A stretch of 29,200 nt of DNA from CAZYMF01 sp964648215 (GTDB lineage: Bacteria > Desulfobacterota > Binatia > HRBIN30 > JACQVA1). Both the position numbers and the translations under genes were made by a program. The notes under the pieces are model-generated. The model was given only the letters and a program-made list of their open reading frames with translations. It was not told the DNA's origin and did not search any database. The DNA lies in assembly GCA_964648215.1 (NCBI GenBank), contig CAZYMF010000040.1, forward strand, positions 1 through 29,200, in the 5' to 3' direction. Below are positions 8,229 to 16,900 of the stretch, in pieces. Each line of letters opens with the position of its first letter. The first letter of the stretch is position 1.

Positions 8229-9803
8229 GTGGCTATGACACGCGGGTGGGTTTGGTGCTGGGTGGTAGCGGGCGCGTTTGTCGGAACCCTGGTTTTCAAC
8301 GCAGCCCCGGCGCGGGCAAACGCGCACTCCCAGGCGCTGTACGCCAGGGGGTTGGTGCCGTTTCACAATGGCCGTTGGGACGATGCGTACAAGCTGTTCG
8401 ACGAGGCCGTGAAGGCCGATCCCAGCGACGCTCTGGCCGTGTACTACCGCGGCCTGACGGCGGCGCGCCGGGGTCAACCCGAGCAAGGCATTCCCGACCT
8501 GCAGCGGGCCGCGGAGCTGCGGCCCGATCTGGGCCACGTGTCGCTCGACCTGGGAATCACCTACTTCGATGCCGGGCAGTATTCGCAGGCTCAGCCCTGG
8601 CTGGAGAAGGCCCACGCCACGGCCGCCGACCGATTCTCGGCGGCGTTCTTCCTCGGCCTGACCAATTACCGCCTGGGAGACCTGGCGAAGGCTCAGGCCT
8701 ACTTCCAGGAAGCGGAGAAGGACCCGGAGCTGCGCCCCACCGCCCACTACTACTCGGGGCTGGTGCTCCTGCGGCAGGGAAACGAGACACAGGCGCGCAC
8801 GGCTCTGCAGCAGACCGAACAGGGCCGGCCGGACACCGAAGTGGCTCGTGCCGCGGAGAGCTACCTGGCCACCGGCGCGCAGGTGCGGCGGCCGCCCGTC
8901 CCCGGCGGCGCCCGCGAGGTCAAGCCCTGGAGCGTCTACGGCGACCTCGGCTTCGAGTACGACAGCAACGTGGTGCTCGCTCCATCGGACTCCTCCGTCT
9001 CCGGCAACAACACCGGGCAGGATGACGGCCGGGCGGTTCTCGGCTTCGGCGGCCGCTACGACCTGCTGCACAGCGATGCCAACCGGATCACCGCCTCGTA
9101 CGACTTCTCCCAGAGCTTGCACTTCCAGCACCACGAGTTCGACCTCGAGGGGCACAGGCTGCGGCTCGAAGGCGTCACCGACCAGGGGCCGGTGCAGCTC
9201 GGTCTGGCAACCACCTACGACGCGTACCTGCTGAACTATCAGAGCTTCTTCCAGGAGATTCTGGTCACCCCGTGGGTGACGGTGCCGGAGGGCGAGGCCA
9301 GCAGCACCCAGCTCTACTACACCTTCCGCGGTCGCGACTTCTTTCGCTCTCCTTACAACCCGGCGCGCGATTCGACCAACCACGCCCTCGGCGTGCGCCA
9401 GTACCTGTTGCTGGGGAGCCCCGATCGTGTCTTCAGCATCGGCTACCAGTTCGACAACGAGACCCCGGTGGCGGAGTTCACCAAGGGCCACCGGAACGAG
9501 TTCGAGTACACGGGCAATCAGCTCGACGCGCGGGTGCGGTTCCCGTTGGGCGAGATCGCCACCACCGAGCTGTCGTATCTCTTCCGTCTCGAGGACTATC
9601 AGTTTCCCAGCGAGTTCTCGGTGCCGGCGTACACGCTGCGGCGGCACGACAATGAGCACGAGTTCGTGGTTGCCTTCTACCGCGACCTCAATGACTATCT
9701 GCAGCTGACGCTGGCCTACCTGGGTGTGCTGAACAACTCGAACATCGCCACCTTCGACTACAACCGCAACATCCTGTCGGTGGGGCTGCGGGCACACTTC
9801 TAG
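8229..9803 (+). CDS. TPR-repeat protein with C-terminal outer-membrane beta-barrel (Slam-like layout)
   Basis: This 524-residue exported protein has a signal peptide (hydrophobic core, then APARA before Asn31). Residues about 33-215 contain four or five TPR units, for example ALYARGLVPFHNGRWDDAYK and ALAVYYRGLTAARRGQ. From about 230 to the end the pattern is alternating strands rich in Tyr, Phe and Gly, as in an outer-membrane barrel. It ends with SVGLRAHF, a C-terminal Phe beta-signal recognised by the BAM machinery. A periplasmic TPR domain plus a barrel of about 290 residues is the layout of surface lipoprotein assembly modulators (Slam, DUF560). The gene begins 17 nt after the large lipoprotein gene, which supports, but does not prove, a role in its display. 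The GTG at 8229 follows GGAG by 5 nt; an ATG at 8235 is an alternative. A generic TPR porin remains possible. Confidence 0.8.
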   Translation: MAMTRGWVWCWVVAGAFVGTLVFNAAPARANAHSQALYARGLVPFHNGRWDDAYKLFDEAVKADPSDALAVYYRGLTAARRGQPEQGIPDLQRAAELRPDLGHVSLDLGITYFDAGQYSQAQPWLEKAHATAADRFSAAFFLGLTNYRLGDLAKAQAYFQEAEKDPELRPTAHYYSGLVLLRQGNETQARTALQQTEQGRPDTEVARAAESYLATGAQVRRPPVPGGAREVKPWSVYGDLGFEYDSNVVLAPSDSSVSGNNTGQDDGRAVLGFGGRYDLLHSDANRITASYDFSQSLHFQHHEFDLEGHRLRLEGVTDQGPVQLGLATTYDAYLLNYQSFFQEILVTPWVTVPEGEASSTQLYYTFRGRDFFRSPYNPARDSTNHALGVRQYLLLGSPDRVFSIGYQFDNETPVAEFTKGHRNEFEYTGNQLDARVRFPLGEIATTELSYLFRLEDYQFPSEFSVPAYTLRRHDNEHEFVVAFYRDLNDYLQLTLAYLGVLNNSNIATFDYNRNILSVGLRAHF

Positions 9804-9812
9804 GAGAGTCGG

Positions 9813-10748
9813 GTGAGACCTATGGCCGGTGTACGCAGGGTTTCCACAGCACTCCTGAGCATTGCCTTCGTGTTCGGCGTCTGGCCGCAGCTAGCCGCGG
9901 CGCAGGCGAAGTCGGAGGTGGCCACCGTCGCGGCCGTGGTCGGCGGCGCCGAGATGCGTCGCGCCGGCGGCGGGGAGTGGCAGCTCCTGGTGGTGGGAAG
10001 CTCCCTCTTCGTCGGTGACCGGGTGCGCACCCGCCCGAGCAGCGGCGTCAAGCTGGTGTTCCAGGACGACTCCGTCGTCGACATCGGACCCGCCAGCGAG
10101 CTGGCGATCACGCGCCAGGTGTTCGATCCGGCGAAGCACGATTTTCGCTCCACGCTGAGCTTGATCGTCGGCAAGATCCGGGCTTCGGTGAGCGAATACT
10201 ACAGCGCTCCGCGCGCGAGCTACGAGGTGGAGACTCCGACCGCCGTGGCCGGCGTGCGCGGCACCGACTTCGTCGTTCTCTACGACGACCAAGCCGAATA
10301 CAGCGACATCGTCGGCGTGGCCGGCGACGTGCGCGTGGGCGGTCGACTGGGCGTCGTCGGCGGCGCCGTCGACGTCGGTCCGCACATGGCGAGCCGGGTG
10401 CAGAAGGGACGCTTTCCCTCGGCGCCGCGTCGCATCGACGACGCCCTGTTCCGCCAGTACCTGGAGGGGCTCGATATCGTCGGCACCGGCGGCCGCGACA
10501 GCCTCGGCAGCGTCCATCCGGCCGTGAAGGGGGCTCTGCTCAGCCAAGCCGACAACGTCAACCAGCTCGCTGGCACCGAGGCGCCGAAGAAGCCCGCCGC
10601 GCCGAGCGGCCTGGTCGTCGGCGCGCCCGACGAGGGAGTGGCCTCGCAACTGTCGGCTGACGTGGCCACCAACACGCAGCCGTTGCTCGAGTTTCGCGCC
10701 AGTCCGCCCGGCGGCATGCCCACCGGGTCGGTGCACGTCGGCTTCTGA
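9813..10748 (+). CDS. Secreted FecR-domain protein
   Basis: This 311-residue protein has a signal peptide (hydrophobic stretch, likely cleavage near LAAA-Q). It has a FecR domain at about residues 55-165, with the typical LVVGSSLFVGDRVRT start, a LVFQDDSVVDIGPASEL core and the family hallmark ETPTAVAGVRGTDF. In iron-transport systems FecR relays a barrel's state to a sigma factor. Here no sigma factor or TonB receptor is nearby and the protein has no cytoplasmic anti-sigma segment, so a periplasmic structural or sensing role is more likely (inference). The C-terminal 100 residues are Pro/Ala-rich and low in motifs. The GTG at 9813 has AGGAGA 5 nt upstream, better than the ATG at 9822. It lies 9 nt after the barrel gene, so the three genes form one operon. 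It ends 12 bp from the convergent adaptor gene. Confidence 0.85.
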   Translation: MRPMAGVRRVSTALLSIAFVFGVWPQLAAAQAKSEVATVAAVVGGAEMRRAGGGEWQLLVVGSSLFVGDRVRTRPSSGVKLVFQDDSVVDIGPASELAITRQVFDPAKHDFRSTLSLIVGKIRASVSEYYSAPRASYEVETPTAVAGVRGTDFVVLYDDQAEYSDIVGVAGDVRVGGRLGVVGGAVDVGPHMASRVQKGRFPSAPRRIDDALFRQYLEGLDIVGTGGRDSLGSVHPAVKGALLSQADNVNQLAGTEAPKKPAAPSGLVVGAPDEGVASQLSADVATNTQPLLEFRASPPGGMPTGSVHVGF

Positions 10749-10760
10749 TCCGAGCCGCGG

Positions 10761-11966
10761 CTATCTCTTCGCCTGTACCCGGGCGCCGTCGCGCAGGGTT
10801 CCCTCGCTGGCGACGACCAGGGCCTCGCCGCCCTCGAGGCCGCGGGCGATGTTCACCCGATCGCCGACCTCGCCCGCCGTCTCGACCGGCGTCTCGTGCA
10901 CGCGCTCTCCCTGCAGCTTCCAGACGAAGGAGTTGCCCTGCGCGTCCCGTTGCAGCGCCGCCGCCGGCGCCAGCACCACCGGCTTGTCCGACGGCTGGCT
11001 CGGCTCCGCCAGGAAGGTGATGCGCGCGCTCATGTCGGGTAGCAGCCGGTCGTCGGGCTCGAGGATGTGCACCTCGACGCGAAGCGTCCCTTTCTGCCGG
11101 TCCACCTGCGGGTAGAGCTTGACCACCTCGGCGCGATAGCGCGCGTCGGGATAGGCGTCGGGAATGACCACCGCCGGCTGCCCCATGTGGACGCGGTTGA
11201 GGTCCGCTTCGTTGACGTCGACCTGGGCTCGCATGTCGCTCAGGTTGGCCAGGCGAATCAGGTCGCCCGAGCCGGCGAACCCGCCGGGGACGGCGATCTC
11301 GCCGACCTCTTTCAGCTTGGCCAGAATCATTCCGTCCGTGGGCGCGCGCAGCAGCGTGTATTCCAGGTTCACCCTGGCCTCGGCGAGCTCGGCCTCCCCC
11401 TGTTGGACGCGGGCCCGGGCCACCGCGGCCTTGTTCTGCAAGACGTCGAGCTCCTGCTGCGAGATCACCGCCTGCTCCTGCAAGGCGCGCCCGCGGCGCA
11501 GATCGGCCTCGGCCAGCGACAGATCGGCGCGTGCCAGCGCCAGGCTGGCCTCCGCGTGCTTGACCGCTGCCCGGTAGTCGCGGTCGTCGAGCTGGACCAG
11601 CGGATCGCCCCGGTGAACGCTCTGGCCTTCCTCGACGAAGTAGCGATCGATGCGTCCGGCAACCCGGACCCCGATCGAAACGTAGCGCTCGGCCGTGACC
11701 ACGTAGCCCGAGCCGGAGAGCACCTGGGCGGCGCCCGACTGGGCCGGCGTCGCCCGCGTGGCGTAGGCAATGGTCACCGACGGCACGCGCCGGAATAGGC
11801 GCGCTGCGATGCCGGCGGCGGCGACCACGACCGCGACGATCACGGCTGCCGCGAGCCCACGGCGCCCGCGACGGCGTTTGACCGGCCGCGGCGGGGCGGC
11901 GCTGCGATCGAGCCGGAGCGAGGCCAGGTCGGCGCGCAGGCGGTCGTCTCGTTCGGGCTCGATCAT
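10761..11966 (-). CDS. HlyD/MacA-type periplasmic adaptor of an ABC exporter
   Basis: This 401-residue membrane-fusion protein has a basic cytoplasmic tail and one TM helix (about residues 37-58), followed by a lipoyl/barrel-sandwich half motif (VAGRIDRYFVEEGQSVHRGDPLVQLDD). A coiled-coil hairpin (about 125-195) comes next, then the second half motif (LRAPTDGMILAKLKEVGEI). The beta-barrel and membrane-proximal domains run to the C-terminus. It should link the inner-membrane ABC permeases to an outer-membrane channel. No TolC-like gene is in the window. The ATG at 11966 has a GAGGGAG Shine-Dalgarno next to it; residues further upstream in the same frame belong to the other strand's shadow of the permease gene. 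It is the last gene of a four-gene operon, 38 nt after permease 2. Confidence 0.88.
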   Translation of the reverse strand: MIEPERDDRLRADLASLRLDRSAAPPRPVKRRRGRRGLAAAVIVAVVVAAAGIAARLFRRVPSVTIAYATRATPAQSGAAQVLSGSGYVVTAERYVSIGVRVAGRIDRYFVEEGQSVHRGDPLVQLDDRDYRAAVKHAEASLALARADLSLAEADLRRGRALQEQAVISQQELDVLQNKAAVARARVQQGEAELAEARVNLEYTLLRAPTDGMILAKLKEVGEIAVPGGFAGSGDLIRLANLSDMRAQVDVNEADLNRVHMGQPAVVIPDAYPDARYRAEVVKLYPQVDRQKGTLRVEVHILEPDDRLLPDMSARITFLAEPSQPSDKPVVLAPAAALQRDAQGNSFVWKLQGERVHETPVETAGEVGDRVNIARGLEGGEALVVASEGTLRDGARVQAKR

Positions 11967-12004
11967 ATCTCCCTCGTAGCGAGTCGCGCGGCGATCGTCC
12001 AGGT

Positions 12005-13180
12005 TCACGCCTTGCGCAGGGCCTCGATCGGACGCAGGTGGGCGGCACGCCAGGCGGGGCCGAAGCCGCCAACCAGCCCGATCAAGAGCGCGAGAATCAG
12101 CGCGCCGGTGAGGTCGGCGGAGCTCACCTGCAGACGGATGACGTTGGTGGTGAACGTCGCGGCGCCGAAGGCAATGCCGCCGACGACGGCCGCCACCAGC
12201 CGGCACAGAGCGGCAGCCGCCGCCGCGCCGATGGCGAAGCCGACCGCGGCCAGGCCGAGGGCCTCGATCTGAAACGAGGACAGGATGGCGGCACGGGAGA
12301 ATCCCAGCGCCCGCAGCGTGCCGATCTCCGCGGTGCGCGCCTGCACGGCCGCGTACATCGTGTTCGCCGCGCCGAAGCCGGCGCCGATCCCGGAGAGGAC
12401 GGCGATGCCGACCACCAGGATGTACAGCGAGTTGGCCGACTCCGACTGCTTGGCGTAGTAGTCGCTTTCCCGCTCGGCCTCGAGCGCGAAGCGCGGATCG
12501 GCGTCGATGCGCTGCCTGAGCGCCTCCAGCTCGGCCGCGCCGGCGGCGCGCAGGCGAATGCCGGAGTAGGGGAAGGGGCGCTTGGTGTCGTTGGCCAGCT
12601 CGCGCACGTCGACCCACACCTCGCTCTCGAAGGAGGAGCCGGCGGCATCCAGGATGCCGACTACCTTCCACGTGCCGCGCCCGAAGCGAAGCTCGCTGCC
12701 GAGGCTCGTGCCGGCGTAGCGGCCGAGCACGCCGCGCCCGACCACCGCCTCGTGCGAGCTGGGGACGAACATGCGCCCCTGGCGGATGCGTACCCCGCGG
12801 TGTACCGCCAGCGCGATGGGCTCGACGCCGCGCACCAGCACGTTCTCGCGCCCGCCGCCGCGGGTGCGGAAGAACGGCTGCACCACCAGCTCGGGCGAGG
12901 CGAGCGGGACGTCGCGGCGGTCGCGGGCGATGCCGTCGAAGAAACGGATGGCCTGATACGCCTCCAGCGACAGCTGGCTGGAGCCGTCGTTGTCGGAGCC
13001 CTTGCGCATGACCACGAGGTTCATCGGGTCACCGGTGCTCACCAGCGTGTGCTTGAGGCTGGAGATCAGCCCGAGGAAGAGGCTCGAGGCGACCACGACC
13101 AGGGCAATGACGGCGGCGGTCATCAGGCTGCGCCCGGGACGCGCCGTGATGTTGCGCAGGCTGTAGGACAGCGGCAGCAC
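12005..13180 (-). CDS. FtsX/MacB-type ABC permease 2
   Basis: This 391-residue permease has the MacB/FtsX plan: one N-terminal helix (about residues 20-40), a large periplasmic MacB-PCD-like domain (about 45-250), then three C-terminal helices. The final LRPIEALRKA is a typical FtsX C-terminal coupling motif, and the VQARTAEIGTLRALGFSRAAIL stretch is the family hallmark. It begins with GTG at 13180, immediately after the TGA of permease 1 with no gap, which suggests translational coupling. It probably pairs with permease 1 as a heterodimer driven by the ATPase. The substrate is unknown; MacB relatives export peptides, lipoproteins, toxins or siderophores. Confidence 0.88.
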   Translation of the reverse strand: MLPLSYSLRNITARPGRSLMTAAVIALVVVASSLFLGLISSLKHTLVSTGDPMNLVVMRKGSDNDGSSQLSLEAYQAIRFFDGIARDRRDVPLASPELVVQPFFRTRGGGRENVLVRGVEPIALAVHRGVRIRQGRMFVPSSHEAVVGRGVLGRYAGTSLGSELRFGRGTWKVVGILDAAGSSFESEVWVDVRELANDTKRPFPYSGIRLRAAGAAELEALRQRIDADPRFALEAERESDYYAKQSESANSLYILVVGIAVLSGIGAGFGAANTMYAAVQARTAEIGTLRALGFSRAAILSSFQIEALGLAAVGFAIGAAAAAALCRLVAAVVGGIAFGAATFTTNVIRLQVSSADLTGALILALLIGLVGGFGPAWRAAHLRPIEALRKA

Positions 13181-14347
13181 TCAGAAGACCTCGTGCAGCG
13201 TCTGCACCACCGGCCGGCGCGCGGCGCCGTACGACGGCACCAGGCCGGCGAGGATGCCGACGACGACGGAGAGGAGGAGGCCGTCGACGATCACCGACGG
13301 CGTCACCACGAAGCTCCCCAACGGCCCCAGGGCCGGATTCCAGGTCGAGAAGGCCCGCAGGCTGCGGGTCAACCCGACCGCCAGGAGCACGCCGGCGGCC
13401 CCCGCCACCAGGGAGAGCGTCACCGCCTCCGCGAACAGCGTGCCGAAGATGACGCGCTGGCCGAAGCCGATGGCCTTGAGCACCGCGATCTCGCCCGCTC
13501 GCTCGCGTACCGCCATCGACGCCGTGTTGGCGGCAATGAAGACGATGCACAACGCCACCAGGGCGGTGACGATCAGGATGATCGTCAGAAACCCCTGCAG
13601 CGAGCCGAAGAAGTTGGCGAAGAAGCTCTTCTCCGTCTCGCAGGCGGTCTCGGCCTCGCTGTTGCGCGAGAGGTCGTCGATCTCGCGCATGATGGCGTTG
13701 ACCCGGCCGGGAGCGGCCGCGCGCACCCAGATGATGCCGGCGATGCCCAGACCGGACCACCCCTGCGCCTTGAGCGCCTCGTCGAGATAGTTCCGGTTCG
13801 CCCAGAACAGCGGGGCGCGGTCGCTCGGGATCTCGCCGACGATGCGGAAGTCGAGCTTGACCGGCCACACCGTGCTGCGCAGGGTGACCCGGTCGCCGAT
13901 CTTCCAGCGGTACTTCTTCAGCGTTTGGCGCCCGACGATGGCGCCGTCGCGGTAGCGCTGGAAGTCGGCGAGCTGCTCGGGCGCGATGTTGTAGTCGGGG
14001 TAGACGGCGCCGATCTGATCGGCCTCGACCGCGAAGCTGGGAAAGGTGACCCGGCCCTCCTCCTCGAAGGCGCCGCCGAGCCAGGTCATCGCCACCGCCG
14101 CGGCCACGCCGTCGATCTGGCGCACCTTGCGGGTGAACGAGTACGGCATCGAGTAGACGATGCCGGCCTTGTTGTGGACCGAGATGCGCGTGTTGCTGGC
14201 GACGTTGTCGAGGAAGGCGTCGAGCCCCGCCGGCATGGTGAGGAGCAGACAGACGAGCAGCACGGCGAGCATGATCGCGCCGCCGGTGAGAACCGTGCGC
14301 AGCTTGTTGCGTTTGAGATTGGCGACGATCAGGCCGAGGTACTTCAC
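13181..14347 (-). CDS. FtsX/MacB-type ABC permease 1
   Basis: This 388-residue permease starts at GTG 14347 (KYLGLIVANLKRNKLRTVLTGG), with an N-terminal basic segment and first helix. A periplasmic domain spans about residues 45-260, and three helices follow. The family motif MAVRERAGEIAVLKAIGF precedes the third helix. Its start overlaps the ATPase stop by four bases (GTGA), a classic coupled junction. A longer in-frame start would run back through the ATPase gene, so I discard it. It is related to but distinct from permease 2, as expected for a heterodimeric ABC exporter. The subunit names I and II are only order labels. Confidence 0.88.
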   Translation of the reverse strand: MKYLGLIVANLKRNKLRTVLTGGAIMLAVLLVCLLLTMPAGLDAFLDNVASNTRISVHNKAGIVYSMPYSFTRKVRQIDGVAAAVAMTWLGGAFEEEGRVTFPSFAVEADQIGAVYPDYNIAPEQLADFQRYRDGAIVGRQTLKKYRWKIGDRVTLRSTVWPVKLDFRIVGEIPSDRAPLFWANRNYLDEALKAQGWSGLGIAGIIWVRAAAPGRVNAIMREIDDLSRNSEAETACETEKSFFANFFGSLQGFLTIILIVTALVALCIVFIAANTASMAVRERAGEIAVLKAIGFGQRVIFGTLFAEAVTLSLVAGAAGVLLAVGLTRSLRAFSTWNPALGPLGSFVVTPSVIVDGLLLSVVVGILAGLVPSYGAARRPVVQTLHEVF

Positions 14348-15087
14348 GGTTTCCACGCGGCGCCGACCGCCGCTCCTCCCGCCGCGAGGCGGATCGCGTC
14401 CGCGGCGCGCTGCGCCTCCTCGCCCTCGAGCAGAACCCCCTTGTCGAGGTGCAGGGCGTCGTCGACGAAGCGCAACGCGCGGGGGTCGTGCGTGACCATG
14501 ACGATCGTCTTGCCGAACTCGTTCTTGAGCTGGCGCAGCAGGCCGAGGATCTCCTCGGCGTTGCGGGCGTCGAGATCGCCCGTGGGCTCGTCGGCGACGA
14601 TCAGGTCCGGGTCGGTCACGATGGCGCGCGCGATGGCCACTCGCTGCTGCTCCCCGCCGGAGAGCGTGCGCGGCGCGTGATCCAGGCGGTGCTCCAGCCC
14701 GACGACCCGCAGCGCGGTCTCCGCCCGGCGCACGCGCTCGGCCTTCTTCAGCGGCGTCAGCAGCAGCGGTAAGCCCACGTTGTCGCGCGCGGAGAGCACC
14801 GGGATCAGGTTGAAGAACTGGAAGATCAGGCCGACGTGGCGCGCGCGCCAGCGCGCCAGCTCGTCCTCGGATAGCTCGTTGAGGTGCTGGCCGGCGACCC
14901 ACACCTCTCCCGCGTCGGGCCGATCGATCCCGGAGATGAGATTGAGAAGCGTCGACTTGCCCGACCCCGACGGGCCCATGAAGGCCAGGAAGTGCCCCGT
15001 CTCGATGTGCACGCTGACGTTCTCGAGCGCGTGCACGATGTCGGCACTGCGCTGGTAAGAACGGGATACGTTCTTGACCTCGATCAT
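14344..15087 (-). CDS. MacB/LolD-type ABC transporter ATPase
   Basis: This 247-residue ATPase has all key motifs: Walker A GPSGSGKST (38-46), Q-loop Gln90, signature LSGGEQQR (142-149), Walker B LIVADEP (162-168), D-loop and switch His200. The layout matches the MacB/LolD/FtsE branch, in which a separate ATPase works with FtsX-type permeases. It is the first gene of the ATPase-permease-permease-adaptor operon and starts at ATG 15087. The C-terminal about 30 residues (Ala-rich, ending AAWKP) extend past the usual domain end. The 82 bp upstream contain no strong promoter that I can see. Confidence 0.92.
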   Translation of the reverse strand: MIEVKNVSRSYQRSADIVHALENVSVHIETGHFLAFMGPSGSGKSTLLNLISGIDRPDAGEVWVAGQHLNELSEDELARWRARHVGLIFQFFNLIPVLSARDNVGLPLLLTPLKKAERVRRAETALRVVGLEHRLDHAPRTLSGGEQQRVAIARAIVTDPDLIVADEPTGDLDARNAEEILGLLRQLKNEFGKTIVMVTHDPRALRFVDDALHLDKGVLLEGEEAQRAADAIRLAAGGAAVGAAWKP

Positions 15088-15169
15088 GGCCGGGAGGCGA
15101 GGACTCTACCGGGAAGGCACGGCGGCGGCAAGGCGGGTCCGGCCACCGTCATCGGTGCTCGGCCGGCGT

Positions 15170-16231
15170 TCACCACGACGCCAACTCCACCGGCCGCCGC
15201 TCGCGAATCGATTGCTCGGCGGCGGCGCCGACGGCGACGGCCAGGGCGCCATCGACGGCGCTGACCGCGGGCTGGTCGCCCCGACGAATGGCGTCGATGA
15301 AGGCGCGATGCTCGAAGTAGGTCGACCCGTGGTGCGCTCCCGCCGTGCGCACGTCCACGTCGAGAGTGAAGTCGACCGACGTGGGCTCGCGGCCGTCGCG
15401 CCGGGTCAGTACCAGCTTGTGCGCGGGCAGGAACACCTCGATCTTGCCGCGGTCACCGGTGGCCGCCATCTCCACCTCGTTGGTCGAGCCCTCGGCAAAC
15501 ATGCACAGGTCGAGCAGCGCCCGCGTGCCGCCGTCGAAGTCGACGATCACGTACGCGTTGTCGACGATGTCCGGGACCTTGCCGTCGTACGACTCGTCCC
15601 GGTGGTTCACGTCCTGCGCCCCGGAAGCATATACGCGCCGCGGCCGCTGGCGGGCGATCAGGTTCATCAGGTCGAAGAAATGGCAGCACTTCTCCACCAG
15701 CGTTCCGCCCGTGTTGCGGGCGAAGCGGTTCCAGTCGCCGACCTTGGGTAGGAAGGGGTAGCGGTGCTCGCGGATGGCGAGCATGCACAGCCGGCCCACC
15801 GCGCCGCCGTGGACCTCGTCGATCAGCCGCGCCACCGGCTGCATGTAGCGATACTCCATCCCCACCCAGACGAGGCCCGGGTGCCTGGCCGCCGCCTCGA
15901 CCACGCGCCGGCACTGCTCCACCTCGGTGCACAGCGGCTTCTCCACCAGCACGTGCTTGCGGGTGCGGAAGACGTCCTGCAACACGTCGTAGTGGGTGAA
16001 GTTCGGCGTCGCCACGACCACGGCGTCGACGGGCGCCCGGCGCAACATCTCGCGATAGTCGTCGTAGACCTCGACGTCGGCACCGGCGGCGCTGCGGCCC
16101 CAGCCGCGGCTGGTCTCGTTGGGGTCGGCGATCGCCGTGACGCGGGCGTCGGCGATCAGGGAAAGGTTGAGGATGTGCTCGCATCCCATCATCCCGGTGC
16201 CGATGATGCCGTAGCGGATCGGTTCTGCCAT
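15170..16231 (-). CDS. Gfo/Idh/MocA-family NAD(P)-dependent oxidoreductase
   Basis: This 353-residue enzyme has an N-terminal Rossmann fold with GIIGTGMMGCEH (8-19), a VATPNFTHYD stretch and the hallmark VLVEKPLCTEVEQC, in which EKP contributes the catalytic Lys. The C-terminal alpha/beta domain includes GGTLVEKCCHFFDLMNL, where a catalytic His-Asp pair is expected. Members oxidise or reduce sugars, inositols or related polyols. The substrate cannot be read here and no sugar-transport genes are adjacent. It starts at ATG 16231, three bases before an assembly gap. The stop at 15170 is 82 bp from the ABC operon on the same strand. Confidence 0.9.
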   Translation of the reverse strand: MAEPIRYGIIGTGMMGCEHILNLSLIADARVTAIADPNETSRGWGRSAAGADVEVYDDYREMLRRAPVDAVVVATPNFTHYDVLQDVFRTRKHVLVEKPLCTEVEQCRRVVEAAARHPGLVWVGMEYRYMQPVARLIDEVHGGAVGRLCMLAIREHRYPFLPKVGDWNRFARNTGGTLVEKCCHFFDLMNLIARQRPRRVYASGAQDVNHRDESYDGKVPDIVDNAYVIVDFDGGTRALLDLCMFAEGSTNEVEMAATGDRGKIEVFLPAHKLVLTRRDGREPTSVDFTLDVDVRTAGAHHGSTYFEHRAFIDAIRRGDQPAVSAVDGALAVAVGAAAEQSIRERRPVELASW

Positions 16232-16234
16232 GCT

Positions 16235-16334
16235 NNNNNNNNNNNNNNNNNNNNNNNNNNNNNNNNNNNNNNNNNNNNNNNNNNNNNNNNNNNNNNNNNN
16301 NNNNNNNNNNNNNNNNNNNNNNNNNNNNNNNNNN
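16235..16334. other. Assembly gap of exactly 100 N
   Basis: A run of 100 N joins two contigs. The fixed round length is usual for scaffolding placeholders, so the true distance is unknown. It removes the region between two divergent start codons, and any promoter or small gene there. Confidence 0.98.
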
Positions 16335-16358
16335 GCCGGTCGCGCTACTCGTGGCACC

Positions 16359-16886
16359 ATGCTGGGTAGGCCTTTCTGGCGCTTGTTTGCCGTCGCGGCC
16401 GGGCGACAGGAAGGCCGTCCCGCCGCCAGCCGGATCACTCCCAACCTGCTCGTCGGTCCCTATCCGACGCCCGACGATGTCCCGTGGCTGGCGGACGAGC
16501 ACGGCGTGACCGCGGTTCTCAGCTTGCAGGACGACGGCGACCTGGCGAGCAAGGGGCTCGACCTGGCGGAGCTGAAGCGTGGCTACGAGCAACACGGTTT
16601 GCGGTTTCACCGTGTGGCGGTACCCGACGGCGACACCGAGAGCTTGTCCCGCCGGCTCGACCAGATCATTCGGTTGCTGAGGGATCTGCTCGGCCGCGGC
16701 GAGTGCGTCTACGTTCACTGCAACGCCGGGCTCAACCGCGCCCCCACGGTGGTGATCGCCTATCTCCACGTCGTTGGCGGCCTGCCGTTGCTCGAGGCGC
16801 GGGACTTCGTCAAGCAGCGCCGCCACTGCGTTCCCTACATGCAGCTGCTCGAAGCGCGCTACGGCGCGACGGCGGGCGGGGGCTGA
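16359..16886 (+). CDS. Dual-specificity protein phosphatase-like protein
   Basis: This 175-residue single-domain phosphatase has the Cys-based signature HCNAGLNR (120-127), with Cys121 as nucleophile and Arg127 in the phosphate loop. The likely general acid is Asp90 or Asp92 in VPDGDT. The core starts around SRITPNLLVGPYPT (24-37), a typical DSP opening. Its C-loop is C-x-A-G-x-x-R, resembling plant and algal glucan phosphatases but with Asn instead of Gly before Arg, so a carbohydrate-phosphate substrate is possible but not shown. The ATG at 16359 is the first after the assembly gap; an earlier start cannot be excluded. It ends 14 bp from the convergent transglutaminase gene. Confidence 0.85.
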   Translation: MLGRPFWRLFAVAAGRQEGRPAASRITPNLLVGPYPTPDDVPWLADEHGVTAVLSLQDDGDLASKGLDLAELKRGYEQHGLRFHRVAVPDGDTESLSRRLDQIIRLLRDLLGRGECVYVHCNAGLNRAPTVVIAYLHVVGGLPLLEARDFVKQRRHCVPYMQLLEARYGATAGGG

Positions 16887-16900
16887 TCGCCGAGAGTCGC

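Noticed and set aside
12038..14680. 880-residue plus-strand open frame opposite the ABC permeases
   Set aside because: Its product has no recognisable motif, while the minus-strand frames show full FtsX and ABC signatures.
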